Of a stretch of 17,500 bases of DNA, positions 6,427-14,371 are shown piece by piece. The position numbers and the translations under genes were made by a program. Under the pieces are notes generated by a model. The model was not told where the DNA came from. It did no database searches and saw nothing but the letters and a program-made list of their open reading frames with translations. Position 1 is the first letter of the stretch. Each line of letters begins with the position of its first letter. The stretch comes from Paracoccaceae bacterium (lineage in GTDB: Bacteria > Pseudomonadota > Alphaproteobacteria > Rhodobacterales > Rhodobacteraceae), in assembly GCA_006227805.1 (NCBI GenBank), contig SBFT01000023.1, forward strand, positions 1 to 17,500, read 5' to 3'.

Positions 6427-8366
6427 GCCCGGCCGCTGCCTTCGGTATTGGCCATGGGCTGCACCGCCTGAAGCCGCTCCTGCTGTTCGCGGATGCGCTC
6501 GCGGTCCTTCGCCGGATAGGCCTCCAGCGGCGGCGGCCCCTTGTAGAGCGCCTGCAGCACGATGTCGCGCGCGATGGGCGCGGCCGCGGCCGACCCGCCG
6601 CCGCCATGTTCCACGACGATCGACACCGCGATCCGCGGCGCCTCGGCGGGGGCGTAGCTGACGTAGAGCGCGTGGTCGCGCCGCTCCCAGGGCAGGTCCT
6701 CGTTGCGGATCACGCCGGTCGCCCGTTCCGCCGCGGTGATGTTGCGGACCTGGCTGGTGCCGGTCTTGCCCGACATGCGATAGGCGTCCTCGATGATCCG
6801 GCTGCCATAGGCGGTCCCGCGCCGGTCGTTGGTGGCCGCGAACATCGCGTCATGCATCTTGCGCAGGTTGCGCGGGTTCAGCCCCATGTCCTCGCCCGCG
6901 CCGCTGGGCGTCTCGACCCCGTCCACCGACTTGATCAGCCGCGGCCGCACCGCCCGCCCCGTGGCCAGCCGCGCCGTCATCACCGCCAGCTGCAGCGGCG
7001 AGGCCAGCATGAAGCCCTGACCGATCGAGGCGTTGACCGTGTCGCCCACCAGCCAGTCCTGCCCGTGCACGCGCCGCTTCCAGGCCCGGTCGGGCGTCAG
7101 GCCCGCGGCCACCGCCGACATCGGCAGGTCGTGCCTTATGCCGAGGCCGAAGCGTTGCGCCATCTCGGCGATCTTGTCCTGTCCGACCTTCAGCGCCAGG
7201 TCATAGTAATAGACGTCGCAGCTTTCCGACAGCGAGGTCTCGAGGTTCACGCGTCCATGCCCCGCCCGCTTCCAGCAATGGAAGCGGCGTCCCGACACTT
7301 CCAGGTGCCCCGGGCAGAACACGGTGTCGTCGGGCCCGATCAGCCCTTCCTCCAGCGCCGCCATCGCGGTGATCATCTTGAAGGTCGATCCCGGCGGATA
7401 GGTGCCCTGCACCGATTTCGACGCCAGCGGGCGATACTTGTTGTCGGTCAGCGCCCGGTAATCGGCGACCGAGATGCCGCGCACGAAGAGGTTCGGGTCA
7501 TAGCTCGGCGACGAGGCGATGGCCAGAAGATCGCCCGTCTCGACATCCATCACCACAGCGCTTGCGCTTTCCTCGCCCAGGCGCGCCTGCACATAGCCCT
7601 GCAGCGCGGCGTCCACCGTCAGCTGCACGTCCGCGCCGGGCTGGCCTTCGCGGCGGTCCAGTTCGCGCATGATGCGACCCGCGGCGTTCACCTCGACCCG
7701 ACGCGTGCCCGCCTTGCCGCGCAACTGGTCCTCGAGGCGCGCTTCCACCCCCACCTTGCCGATCTGGAAGCGCGGGATGCGCAGCAGCTGGTCGGGCTCC
7801 TCCATCTGGCTGAGATCGTAGTCCGAGACCGGGCCGACATAGCCCAGCACATGCGCGAAATCCGACCCGCGCGGATAGGCGCGGCTCAGGCCCACTTCGG
7901 GGGCGACGCCGGGCAGCGCGGGGGCGTTCACCGCCACGATGCTGACCGCGTCCCAGCCCACCTGTTCGGCGACCGTGACCGGCAGGAAGGGCGGACTGCG
8001 CCGCATCTCGGCCAGGGCGCGGTCCACCTGTTCCTCGTCCATCTCGATCATCCGCGACAGGCGGCCGATCACCTCCTCGATGTCGCCCGCATCCTCGCGC
8101 ACCATGACGATGCGATAGCTGGGCGCGTTGCGCGCCAGGACCATGCCGTTGCGGTCGAAGATCTCGCCCCGCGCGGGGGGGATCAGGCGGATGTTGATCC
8201 GGTTCTCCTCGGCCAGAAGGCGGAACTGGTCGGCCTCCTCGACCTGGAGATGGCGCATCCGAAGGCCCAGAAGCCCCATGAACCCGGTCATCAGGCCGCC
8301 CACCACCAGTGCCCGGCGCGTGGTGACGCGGTTCGTCAGCTCGATCTCGCGGGGGTTGCGTCTCAC
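6423..8366 (-). CDS. mrdA: Penicillin-binding protein 2, elongation-specific DD-transpeptidase
   Basis: PBP2 crosslinks peptidoglycan with RodA along the lateral wall; it is anchored in the inner membrane with its catalytic domain in the periplasm. The three penicillin-binding motifs are present: S327-T-F-K330 in YPPGSTFK, S382-C-D384 (PBP2-type SXD) and K534-T-G536 in SGKTGTS. One N-terminal membrane segment spans about residues 19-36, followed by the dimerisation segment ENRINIRLIPPARGEIFDRN. The start is taken as GTG at 8366: it overlaps the mreD stop as GTGA, has GGAG upstream, and gives 647 residues beginning MRRNPREIEL. The frame is open further upstream only as an overlap with mreD. 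The C-terminus past the KTG domain ends in a charged tail (AKDRERIREQQERLQ). Confidence 0.96.
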   Translation of the reverse strand: MRRNPREIELTNRVTTRRALVVGGLMTGFMGLLGLRMRHLQVEEADQFRLLAEENRINIRLIPPARGEIFDRNGMVLARNAPSYRIVMVREDAGDIEEVIGRLSRMIEMDEEQVDRALAEMRRSPPFLPVTVAEQVGWDAVSIVAVNAPALPGVAPEVGLSRAYPRGSDFAHVLGYVGPVSDYDLSQMEEPDQLLRIPRFQIGKVGVEARLEDQLRGKAGTRRVEVNAAGRIMRELDRREGQPGADVQLTVDAALQGYVQARLGEESASAVVMDVETGDLLAIASSPSYDPNLFVRGISVADYRALTDNKYRPLASKSVQGTYPPGSTFKMITAMAALEEGLIGPDDTVFCPGHLEVSGRRFHCWKRAGHGRVNLETSLSESCDVYYYDLALKVGQDKIAEMAQRFGLGIRHDLPMSAVAAGLTPDRAWKRRVHGQDWLVGDTVNASIGQGFMLASPLQLAVMTARLATGRAVRPRLIKSVDGVETPSGAGEDMGLNPRNLRKMHDAMFAATNDRRGTAYGSRIIEDAYRMSGKTGTSQVRNITAAERATGVIRNEDLPWERRDHALYVSYAPAEAPRIAVSIVVEHGGGGSAAAAPIARDIVLQALYKGPPPLEAYPAKDRERIREQQERLQAVQPMANTEGSGRA

Positions 8367-8902
8367 AGGCGGGCTCCGATCACGTCTTCCTCGCCGGGGG
8401 ACAGGCGGCGCACGCCCAGAAGGAAATGCGACACGATCACGACGACGGGATAGATCACCACGGTCATCACCATCTGGCTGAGGGTCAGCGCCAGCGGTGC
8501 CTGGTCCACCATCAGGACCCACAGGACGACGCGGTTGATCATGGTGACGGACATGATGACCAGGCTCGCCGCCGCCCATTCGCCCGCGAAACTGGCATCC
8601 CGCAGCCCGCCCGCGCGCGATTTCAGCTGTTCGGCGCCCAGCACCACCAGCAGCGCCAGAAGTCCCGGCGGACGATGCAGCAGAAGATCGGCCAGCAGCA
8701 TCACCAGCGCCACCGACAGGGCAGGCACGTAATCGGGGCGCCGTTGCGCCCAGGCCAGCGTCAACGCCAGCAGCAGGTCAGGCCCGGCCCAGACGGCCGG
8801 AATTCCCGACAGGGGCAGCAGCAGGAAGAACAGGATCGCCACGCACAGGCCCAGGAACAGCGCGCGCATCAGCCACAGCCGCGAGGCCGACAGGTCAGCC
8901 AT
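8363..8902 (-). CDS. mreD: MreD, rod-shape membrane protein
   Basis: MreD is a small inner-membrane component of the elongation complex that links MreC to MreB and the synthases. The protein has 179 residues (family about 160-180) with about five hydrophobic helices, for example LMRALFLGLCVAILFFLLL near the N-terminus and MVMTVVIYPVVVIVSHFLLG near the C-terminus. PDLLLALTLAWAQRRPDY is the recognisable conserved part. The ATG at 8902 overlaps the end of mreC by 8 bases (ATGGCTGA contains both start and stop), and GGAGG in the mreC end acts as ribosome binding site. An in-frame start at 8941 would lie deeper in mreC and adds an Arg-rich leader unlike the family. Confidence 0.9.
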   Translation of the reverse strand: MADLSASRLWLMRALFLGLCVAILFFLLLPLSGIPAVWAGPDLLLALTLAWAQRRPDYVPALSVALVMLLADLLLHRPPGLLALLVVLGAEQLKSRAGGLRDASFAGEWAAASLVIMSVTMINRVVLWVLMVDQAPLALTLSQMVMTVVIYPVVVIVSHFLLGVRRLSPGEEDVIGARL

Positions 8903-9797
8903 CGCCCGCGCCCTCCAGGCTCTGGGACAGGTCCGCGCCATCGGGCAGGACCAGCCCGCCGGGATCGGTCACGCGCTCGGTCCCGTGGTGGCGCAGCAGG
9001 CGCAGGAACTCCAGACGCTCGAAATCCGCGGCCAGCCGCACCCGCAGGCGACCCTGCGGATCGGCCGCGACCTGGCCGATCAGAAGGCCCGCGGGAAAGA
9101 CGCCGCCATCGCCCGAGGTGATCACCCGGTCGCCGGGGCGGACCAGGTCGGCGTTCTCGATGAAGTCGAGGATCGGCGCGGCCGAGTTGTCGCCCGCCAC
9201 CAGCGTCTTCTGGCCCGAGGGCTGGATCACGGCGGGGATCGCGCTGGTGGCGTCGGTCAGCAGGATCACGCGGGACGTGTTCTGCCCCAGCCCCGAGATG
9301 CGCCCGACCAGCCCGATCCCGTCCATCGCCGCCCAGCCGTTCACGATCCCGTCGCGCGCACCCACGTTCAGCAGCACCGATTGCCGGAAGGGCGATCCGC
9401 TGTCGGCCATCACGACGCCGGTGATGAAGGTCAGGCGCGGGTCGAGGCGGACATTGTTCAGGTCCAGCAGGCGGGCGTTTTCCTGCTCGAGCTGCAAGGC
9501 GGCCTCCTTCCAGGCCTGCATCTGGCGCAGTTCCGAGCGCAGCTCGCGGTTCTGTTCGGCAAGCCGCTCGTAGGACTGGAAGTCGCGCACAAGGTTGATC
9601 AGCCCCGTCACCGGCGCCATTGCCCATTCCATGTTGGGCATGATCCGGTCGATCACCGAGGCGCGGAACTGCTCGACGCGGGGGCTGTCGATCCGCCAGA
9701 CGATGAACAGCGCCGCCAGACACAGGACGACCACCCCCAGCAGCAGACGCTTCAGGGGGGCGGTGAAATCATCCCGGTTGGAACGGTCCTTGGCCAA
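8895..9797 (-). CDS. mreC: MreC, rod-shape periplasmic scaffold protein (TTG start)
   Basis: MreC is a bitopic inner-membrane protein whose periplasmic beta-domains scaffold PBP2/RodA and MreB. The protein has 300 residues. One membrane segment lies at about residues 17-36 (RLLLGVVVLCLAALFIVW). A coiled coil follows at about 75-110 (ERLAEQNRELRSELRQM, LEQENARLL), then beta-rich domains with NVGARDGIVNGWAAMDGIGLVG and GDRVITSGDGGVFPAGLLIG, as expected. The start must be TTG at 9797: an in-frame TGA lies four codons upstream at 9812-9810, GAGGA is correctly spaced, and the next ATG falls after the membrane segment. The gene follows mreB after 56 bases and overlaps mreD by 8. Confidence 0.92.
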   Translation of the reverse strand: MAKDRSNRDDFTAPLKRLLLGVVVLCLAALFIVWRIDSPRVEQFRASVIDRIMPNMEWAMAPVTGLINLVRDFQSYERLAEQNRELRSELRQMQAWKEAALQLEQENARLLDLNNVRLDPRLTFITGVVMADSGSPFRQSVLLNVGARDGIVNGWAAMDGIGLVGRISGLGQNTSRVILLTDATSAIPAVIQPSGQKTLVAGDNSAAPILDFIENADLVRPGDRVITSGDGGVFPAGLLIGQVAADPQGRLRVRLAADFERLEFLRLLRHHGTERVTDPGGLVLPDGADLSQSLEGAGDG

Positions 9798-9853
9798 GGG
9801 CTGTCCTCTTCAGGGGGCGATGCCGCCGATCTTGCACGAAAAGACGCCCTGCG

Positions 9854-10900
9854 TCAGCTATCGTAGTCGATGGCGTGGCGCAGTTGCTTTTCGTATTCCA
9901 GCGCCTTGCCGGTTCCCAGCGCCACGCAGTTCAGGCTCTCGTCGGCGATCGACACCGCAAGGCCCGTCTGTTCGCGCAGCGCCAGGTCCAGATCGCCCAG
10001 CAGCGCGCCGCCGCCCGTCAGCATCACGCCGCGGTCGACGATATCGGCCGCCAGGTCGGGCGGCGTGGTTTCCAGCGCGGTCATCACCGCCTCGCAGATC
10101 TGCTGGACCGGCTCGGCCAGCGCCTCGGCCACCTGGGCCTGGCTGATCTCGATCTCCTTCGGCACGCCGTTCAGCAGGTCGCGGCCGCGGATCTGCATCG
10201 ACTGGCCGCGCCCGTCGTCGGGCATCCGCGCGGTGCCGATGGACGTCTTGATGCGTTCGGCGGTCGATTCGCCCACCAGCAGGTTCTGCTGGCGGCGCAG
10301 GTAGTTGATGATCGCCTCGTCCATACGGTCGCCGCCGACGCGGATCGAGCGGGCATAGACGATGTCGCCCAGGCTCAGCACCGCCACTTCCGTCGTGCCG
10401 CCGCCGATGTCGACGACCATGTTGCCAGTGGGATCGGTGATGGGCATGCCCGCGCCGATGGCCGCCGCGATGGGTTCGGCGATCAGGCCCGCCTTGCGCG
10501 CGCCCGCCGACAGGACCGATTGCCGGATCGCGCGTTTCTCGACCGGGGTCGCGCCATGGGGCACGCAGACGATCACCTTCGGCTTCGAGAAGGTGGACCG
10601 CTTGTGCACCTTGCGGATGAAGTGCTTGATCATCTCCTCGGCGGTGTCGAAGTCGGCGATCACGCCTTCGCGCATCGGGCGGATGGCCTCGATGCTGCCG
10701 GGCGTGCGGCCCAGCATCAGCTTGGCGTCCTCGCCCACGGCCAGCACCTTCTTGACGCCGTCCTTCACGTGATAGGCCACGACCGAGGGTTCCGACAGGA
10801 TCACGCCACGGCCCTTCACGTAGACCAGGGTATTCGCTGTTCCCAGGTCGATCGCCATGTCTGCTGCGAACAGACCGCCCAGATTGCTCAGCCACGACAT
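9854..10900 (-). CDS. mreB: MreB, actin-like cell-shape filament protein
   Basis: MreB forms membrane-attached ATP-dependent filaments that orient the elongation machinery. The protein has 348 residues, normal for the family. The actin-fold motifs are clear: phosphate-1 AIDLGTANT at residues 16-24, phosphate-2 D164-IGGGTTEVAV, and adenosine-binding MLTGGGALLGDL from about residue 293. GATPVEKRAIRQS and IAEPIAAAIGAGMPI are further landmarks. The ATG at 10900 is preferred: MSWLSNLGGLF gives a short hydrophobic membrane-binding N-terminus and CAGGTG precedes it. An in-frame ATG at 10918 would add MWQVQD but has a poorer ribosome binding site. It is the first gene of the mreB-mreC-mreD-mrdA-rodA-ghrA run on this strand. 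Confidence 0.97.
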   Translation of the reverse strand: MSWLSNLGGLFAADMAIDLGTANTLVYVKGRGVILSEPSVVAYHVKDGVKKVLAVGEDAKLMLGRTPGSIEAIRPMREGVIADFDTAEEMIKHFIRKVHKRSTFSKPKVIVCVPHGATPVEKRAIRQSVLSAGARKAGLIAEPIAAAIGAGMPITDPTGNMVVDIGGGTTEVAVLSLGDIVYARSIRVGGDRMDEAIINYLRRQQNLLVGESTAERIKTSIGTARMPDDGRGQSMQIRGRDLLNGVPKEIEISQAQVAEALAEPVQQICEAVMTALETTPPDLAADIVDRGVMLTGGGALLGDLDLALREQTGLAVSIADESLNCVALGTGKALEYEKQLRHAIDYDS

Positions 10901-10965
10901 GTCTTGCACCTGCCACATTCGTATTGATCCGCGACTCGGCCCCGCTGGCCGCCCGGACGCACGGA

Positions 10966-10993
10966 GTTATAGGGCCAGCATCTTCGGATCGAA
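10966..10993 (-). promoter_or_regulatory. Candidate mreB promoter
   Basis: On the minus strand TTCGAT (10993-10988) and TATAAC (10971-10966) are separated by 16 bases and resemble a sigma-70 -35/-10 pair. The -10 is the better half (5 of 6 bases of TATAAT). It would give a leader of roughly 60 bases before the mreB ATG. The 149-base gap after the MORN gene is enough for an independent promoter. Eye-read only. Confidence 0.4.
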
Positions 10994-11022
10994 AGGCCTC
11001 AATCCGGTCAAATCAGCGCCTT

Positions 11023-11042
11023 TCCGCCTTTGTCTTGGCGGA
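11023..11042 (-). terminator. Weak hairpin after the MORN gene
   Basis: On the minus strand TCCGCC and GGCGGA form a 6-bp stem with an 8-base A-rich loop, 7 bases after the MORN stop. No T-run follows, so it may slow rather than stop transcription; read-through from the MORN gene into mreB is possible. Confidence 0.3.
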
Positions 11043-11049
11043 CGCCGCG

Positions 11050-12453
11050 TCAGCCGTCGTCCTGAAGCGCGCCGTTTTCCCAGGTGCCGGTTTCCTCCTG
11101 GCCCGTGGCATAGCGCATGGTGCCCTGACCCTGCCTGCGACCGTCGAGGAAGGTGCCCTCGTACACGTCGCCATTGGCATAGGTGGCGATCCCCTGTCCG
11201 TTGATCTCGCCATCCCTCCACTCGCCCGAATAGCGGAAGCCGTTGGCCATCACGATCTCGCCCTGGCCCTCGCGCTGCCCGTTCACGAACCCGCCGGTAT
11301 AGACCGTGCCGTCGGGATAGGTGGCCTTGCCCTGGCCATGGCGCTGGCCGTCCCGCCACTCGCCCTCGTAGCGATAGCCGTCCGCGTAGGTCATCACGCC
11401 CGTGCCGTTGGTCTTCGCGTCCCGGAACTCGCCCTCGTAGACGACGCCGTTGGCATAGGTCGCCCGGCCCGTCCCCTCGATCACCCCGGCCACCCAACCG
11501 CCCTCGTAGGTGGACCCGTCGGGATAGGTGATCCTGCCCTCGCCATCGGAAAGACCCGCGCGGAAGCTGCCCTCGTAGACCGACCCGTCGGGATAGGTCA
11601 GCCTTCCCTGGCCCTCCATCTGGCCCGCGACCCAGTTGCCCTCGTAGAGATAACCATCGGCCCCCCGGAACACGCCCTGGCCATGGCGCAGGTCGTCGAC
11701 GAACCCGCCTTCGTAGACATCGCCGTTGGCATGGGTCACCCGGCCCGTCCCCTGCCGCCGTCCGCCCTCGAGCGCGCCTTCGTAGACATCCCCGTTGGGC
11801 TGGGTCAGCGTGCCCTGGCCGTCGATCTGGCCCGCCTTCCACAGCCCCACATAGACCAGCCCGTCGGGCAGCGTCAGCCTGCCCTGGCCCTCGCGCTCGC
11901 CCGCCACGACCTGGCCTTCATAGACCGCGCCATCGGGATAGGTGATCGTGGCCTGGCCCTCCTTGGTGCCATCCACCCAGTCGCCGCGGTATTCATAGCC
12001 GCCGGGGCTGGTCATCGTGCCGCGCCCGTGATGCTGGGCGTTGCGGAATTCGCCCTCGTAGCGCACGCCATTGGCATAGATCGCCACGCCCTGTCCGCCG
12101 ATCACGCCATCGACCCAGGTCCCCTCGTAGGTCGATCCGTCCGAGAAGGTGATCTTGCCCACACCGTTCGGCTTGCCGCGCGCGAAATCGCCCTCGTAGA
12201 CCGACCCGTTGGGAAACCGCGCCACGCCCTTGCCGCGGATCTCGCCCTCGACCCATTCGCCGGAATACTCATAGCCGTTGGGCAGGGTATAGGTCCCGGT
12301 GCCGTGCTGAAGCCCGTCCTTGAACGTCCCCTCGTAGACGCCGCCATCGTCGTATTGCTTGGTCAGCACCTGCCCGTCCTGCGCCAGCGCGGGCAGCCCC
12401 GCGCCCAGCGCCAGGATCAGCGCCAGCGAGAGGGCCTTGGTCGGTCGGAACAT
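11050..12453 (-). CDS. Exported MORN-repeat protein, 18 repeats
   Basis: This protein of 467 residues has a signal peptide (MFRPTKALSLALILALGAG, probable cleavage after LPALAQ, about residue 25). From residue 40 it consists of 18 consecutive 23-residue MORN repeats (typical unit YEGEWRDGQRHGQGKATYPDG), then a partial repeat ETGTWENG. MORN repeats form extended beta-hairpin arrays that in other proteins bind lipids or proteins or serve as scaffolds; no enzymatic domain is attached. It should be periplasmic or outer-membrane associated. Repeats 1-9 match repeats 10-18 in order, indicating one block duplication. Repeats 7 and 9 lack the usual aromatic after YEG, and repeat 6 lacks a glycine of the GXG. 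The ATG at 12453 has GAGGGTG upstream. It lies upstream of and in line with mreB, which makes a cell-envelope role plausible but unproven. Specific function unknown. Confidence 0.88.
   Translation of the reverse strand: MFRPTKALSLALILALGAGLPALAQDGQVLTKQYDDGGVYEGTFKDGLQHGTGTYTLPNGYEYSGEWVEGEIRGKGVARFPNGSVYEGDFARGKPNGVGKITFSDGSTYEGTWVDGVIGGQGVAIYANGVRYEGEFRNAQHHGRGTMTSPGGYEYRGDWVDGTKEGQATITYPDGAVYEGQVVAGEREGQGRLTLPDGLVYVGLWKAGQIDGQGTLTQPNGDVYEGALEGGRRQGTGRVTHANGDVYEGGFVDDLRHGQGVFRGADGYLYEGNWVAGQMEGQGRLTYPDGSVYEGSFRAGLSDGEGRITYPDGSTYEGGWVAGVIEGTGRATYANGVVYEGEFRDAKTNGTGVMTYADGYRYEGEWRDGQRHGQGKATYPDGTVYTGGFVNGQREGQGEIVMANGFRYSGEWRDGEINGQGIATYANGDVYEGTFLDGRRQGQGTMRYATGQEETGTWENGALQDDG
11095..12336 (-). 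repeat. Tandem array of eighteen 69-bp MORN-coding units (two 621-bp blocks)
   Basis: The units code residues 40-453 of the MORN protein without a single insertion or deletion in the 23-residue period. Block A (repeats 1-9) is 11716-12336 and block B (repeats 10-18) is 11095-11715. Diagnostic matches nine repeats apart are EFRNA (5) and EFRDA (14), the only two with Ala in place of Gly at that position; GVIGGQG (4) and GVIEGTG (13), both followed by YANGV; GRRQGTG (9) and GRRQGQG (18); and LQHGTG (1) and LRHGQG (10). The DNA has diverged, so this is an old duplication. Confidence 0.8.
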
Positions 12454-12626
12454 CGGATCACCCTCGGTCTGCCTCGGTCGGTCTTGGTCGGGCAGCCCCC
12501 CGGGCCGCGCAACAGGCCCAAATTACCGCGCATCGCCAGCCGGGGGCAACGCCTTTTGCCGCGCCCGGGTTTCCCTTGCGCGCCGATCTGCTAAATGGGC
12601 GGGGACAGATCGCGCGCGAGGACAGG
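12454..12626. promoter_or_regulatory. Divergent intergenic region, MORN gene / nadE
   Basis: These 173 bases separate two divergent start codons and should hold both promoters. Next to the MORN start there are three imperfect 10-base direct repeats (12462-12491). Toward nadE, CTAAAT in ATCTGCTAAATG is a possible -10, with no good -35 at the right distance, and AGGACAGG precedes the ATG. No terminator-like or riboswitch-like structure stands out. Confidence 0.35.
12462..12491. repeat. Three 10-base direct repeats in the MORN leader
   Basis: CCTCGGTCTG, CCTCGGTCGG and TCTTGGTCGG follow each other with an exact 10-base period, ending 8 bases before the MORN ATG. On the coding strand the copy nearest the gene supplies the GAGG of the ribosome binding site. 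This could be a helical-phase binding site or simple-sequence drift. Confidence 0.5.
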
Positions 12627-14285
12627 ATGGCGGACCGGTTTCGGGTGACATTGGGGCAATTGAACCCCATCGTGGGCGACCTCTCCGGCAATGCCGGCAA
12701 GGCCCGCGCCGCCTGGGAAGAAGGCCGCCAGGCGGGCGCCGACCTCGTGGCGCTGCCCGAGATGTTCATCACCGGCTACAACGCCCAGGACCTCTGGATG
12801 AAACCCGCCTTCCAGGCGGCGGCGATGGACGCGGTGCAGGCCCTGGCGCGTGACTGCGCCGAGGGGCCCGCGCTGGCGATCGGCGCGCCCTGGGTCGAAG
12901 GCGCAAGCCTCTACAACGCCTACCTGATCCTCAAGGGCGGCCAGATCGCCTCGATGCAGCTCAAGCATCACCTGCCCAACGACACCGTCTTCGACGAGAT
13001 GCGCATCTTCGCGCAAGGTCCCCTGGGCGGGCCCTACAACGTCGGCAATACCCGCATCGGCAGCCCCGTCTGCGAGGATGCCTGGCACGAGGACGTGGCC
13101 GAGACCCTGGCCGAGACGGGGGCCGAATTCCTGCTGGTGCCCAACGGCTCGCCTTATGACCGGACCAAGTTCGACACCAGGATCGCGCATATGGTGGCGC
13201 GCGTGGTCGAAACCGGCCTGCCGCTGATCTACCTCAACATGGTGGGCGGCCAGGACGACCAGGTCTTCGACGGCGCCAGCTTCGCGCTGAACCCCGGCGG
13301 CGCGCTGGCGCGCCTGCTGCCCGCCTTCGAGGAGACCATCGCCCATGTGGACCTCGAACGCGGGCCCGGGGGCTGGCGCGTGACCCAGGGCGAGAAGGCC
13401 CCGATGCCCGACGCCTGGGAACGCGACTACCGCGTGATGGTCACGGCCTTGCGCGACTATTGCGCCAAGACCGGCTTCGGCAAGGTTCTGCTGGGCCTCT
13501 CGGGTGGCGTCGACAGTGCGCTGGTCGCCGCGATCGCGGTCGACGCGCTGGGCGCGGAAAACGTGCGCTGCGTGATGCTGCCCTCGGAATACACCTCGTC
13601 CCACAGCCTCGAAGACGCCGAGGCCGTGGCGAAACTTCTGGGCTGCCGCTACGACCACGTGCCGATCTCCCGGGCGCGCGCGGCGGTCACCGAAACCCTG
13701 GCCCCGGTCTTCGAAGGCACGAACCCCGACCTGACCGAGGAAAACATCCAGTCCCGCCTGCGCGGGCTTCTGCTGATGGCGCTCTCCAACAAGTTCGGCG
13801 AGATGCTTCTGACCACCGGAAACAAGTCCGAAGTCGCGGTGGGCTACGCCACGATCTACGGCGACATGGCGGGCGGCTACAACCCGATCAAGGACCTCTA
13901 CAAGACCCGCGTGTTCGAGACCTGCCGCTGGCGCAACGCCCATCACCGCGACTGGATGAAGGGACCGACGGGCCCCGTCATGCCCGACCGCGTCATCACC
14001 AAGCCGCCCTCGGCCGAATTGCGCGAAGACCAGAAGGACAGCGATTCGCTGCCCGATTACCCCGAGCTTGACGCCATCCTCGGCATCCTGATCGACCGCG
14101 ACGGCTCGATCGCGGATTGCGTGGCGGCGGGCTTCGACCGCGCCACCGCCCGGAAGGTGGAACGCCTGATCTACCTTTCGGAATACAAGCGCTTCCAGTC
14201 CGCGCCGGGTGCGCGGCTGACCGACCGGGCCTTCTGGCTCGACCGCCGCTACCCGATCGTGAACCGCTGGCGCGATCCCTCCTGA
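12627..14285 (+). CDS. nadE: Glutamine-dependent NAD(+) synthetase
   Basis: NadE makes NAD from nicotinic acid adenine dinucleotide, ATP and glutamine, the last step of cytoplasmic NAD synthesis. The protein is a two-domain type of 552 residues. The N-terminal nitrilase-like glutaminase has the catalytic triad E45 (LPEMFITGYN), K113 (LKHHLPN) and C149 (GSPVCEDAWHEDV). The C-terminal synthetase has the PP-loop S292-GGVDS297, then YTSSHSLEDAEAVAKLLG, LTTGNKSEVAVGYATIYGD and NPIKDLYKTRVFE. The glutaminase domain means it can use glutamine directly. The ATG at 12627 has AGGA upstream and begins MADRFRVTLGQLNP, as expected; an open extension to 12576 has no homology. A hairpin overlapping its stop codon and a conserved tail element probably end the transcript. 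Confidence 0.96.
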   Translation: MADRFRVTLGQLNPIVGDLSGNAGKARAAWEEGRQAGADLVALPEMFITGYNAQDLWMKPAFQAAAMDAVQALARDCAEGPALAIGAPWVEGASLYNAYLILKGGQIASMQLKHHLPNDTVFDEMRIFAQGPLGGPYNVGNTRIGSPVCEDAWHEDVAETLAETGAEFLLVPNGSPYDRTKFDTRIAHMVARVVETGLPLIYLNMVGGQDDQVFDGASFALNPGGALARLLPAFEETIAHVDLERGPGGWRVTQGEKAPMPDAWERDYRVMVTALRDYCAKTGFGKVLLGLSGGVDSALVAAIAVDALGAENVRCVMLPSEYTSSHSLEDAEAVAKLLGCRYDHVPISRARAAVTETLAPVFEGTNPDLTEENIQSRLRGLLLMALSNKFGEMLLTTGNKSEVAVGYATIYGDMAGGYNPIKDLYKTRVFETCRWRNAHHRDWMKGPTGPVMPDRVITKPPSAELREDQKDSDSLPDYPELDAILGILIDRDGSIADCVAAGFDRATARKVERLIYLSEYKRFQSAPGARLTDRAFWLDRRYPIVNRWRDPS

Positions 14286-14291
14286 CGCGCC
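14269..14291 (+). terminator. Hairpin overlapping the nadE stop codon
   Basis: GGCGCG (14269-14274) and CGCGCC (14286-14291) form a GC-only 6-bp stem; the 11-base loop includes the TGA stop (14283-14285). The pyrimidine-rich GCTTCTTTCTGG follows immediately, as after dcp. Probable nadE terminator, although ribosomes at the stop codon could compete with folding. Confidence 0.5.
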
Positions 14292-14322
14292 GCTTCTTTC
14301 TGGTTTCAAATACGCATCTCCC
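14291..14322 (+). repeat. Conserved 32-base post-terminator element, copy 2
   Basis: This copy matches copy 1 (4299-4330) at 28 of 32 positions; the differences are TT for CC at positions 15-16 and TC for AA at 27-28. Shared cores are CGCTTCTTTCTGGT and CAAATACGCA. Same strand and same position relative to a preceding hairpin and stop codon. Confidence 0.6.
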
Positions 14323-14371
14323 CGGTCGGAATTCTGGTGCAAAGCCCCCGGATTCAGGGCAGGGTCGCGCC

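Noticed and set aside
9798..9853. Gap between mreB and mreC as a terminator or promoter
   Set aside because: Its 56 bases hold no convincing hairpin or promoter hexamers, so it reads as a plain intra-operon spacer.
11095..12336. Regular repeats considered as a CRISPR array or satellite
   Set aside because: The 69-base units are continuous coding sequence for MORN motifs, diverged between copies, with no spacer pattern.
10924..12594. 556-codon open frame on the + strand opposite the MORN gene, with a repetitive protein
   Set aside because: It mirrors the 69-base MORN period on the opposite strand; its apparent repeats come from the real gene, which has a signal peptide, a ribosome binding site and family motifs.
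12591..14342. 583-codon open frame on the - strand opposite nadE
   Set aside because: High GC leaves antisense frames open; the protein has no recognisable motif, while nadE has a complete active site.
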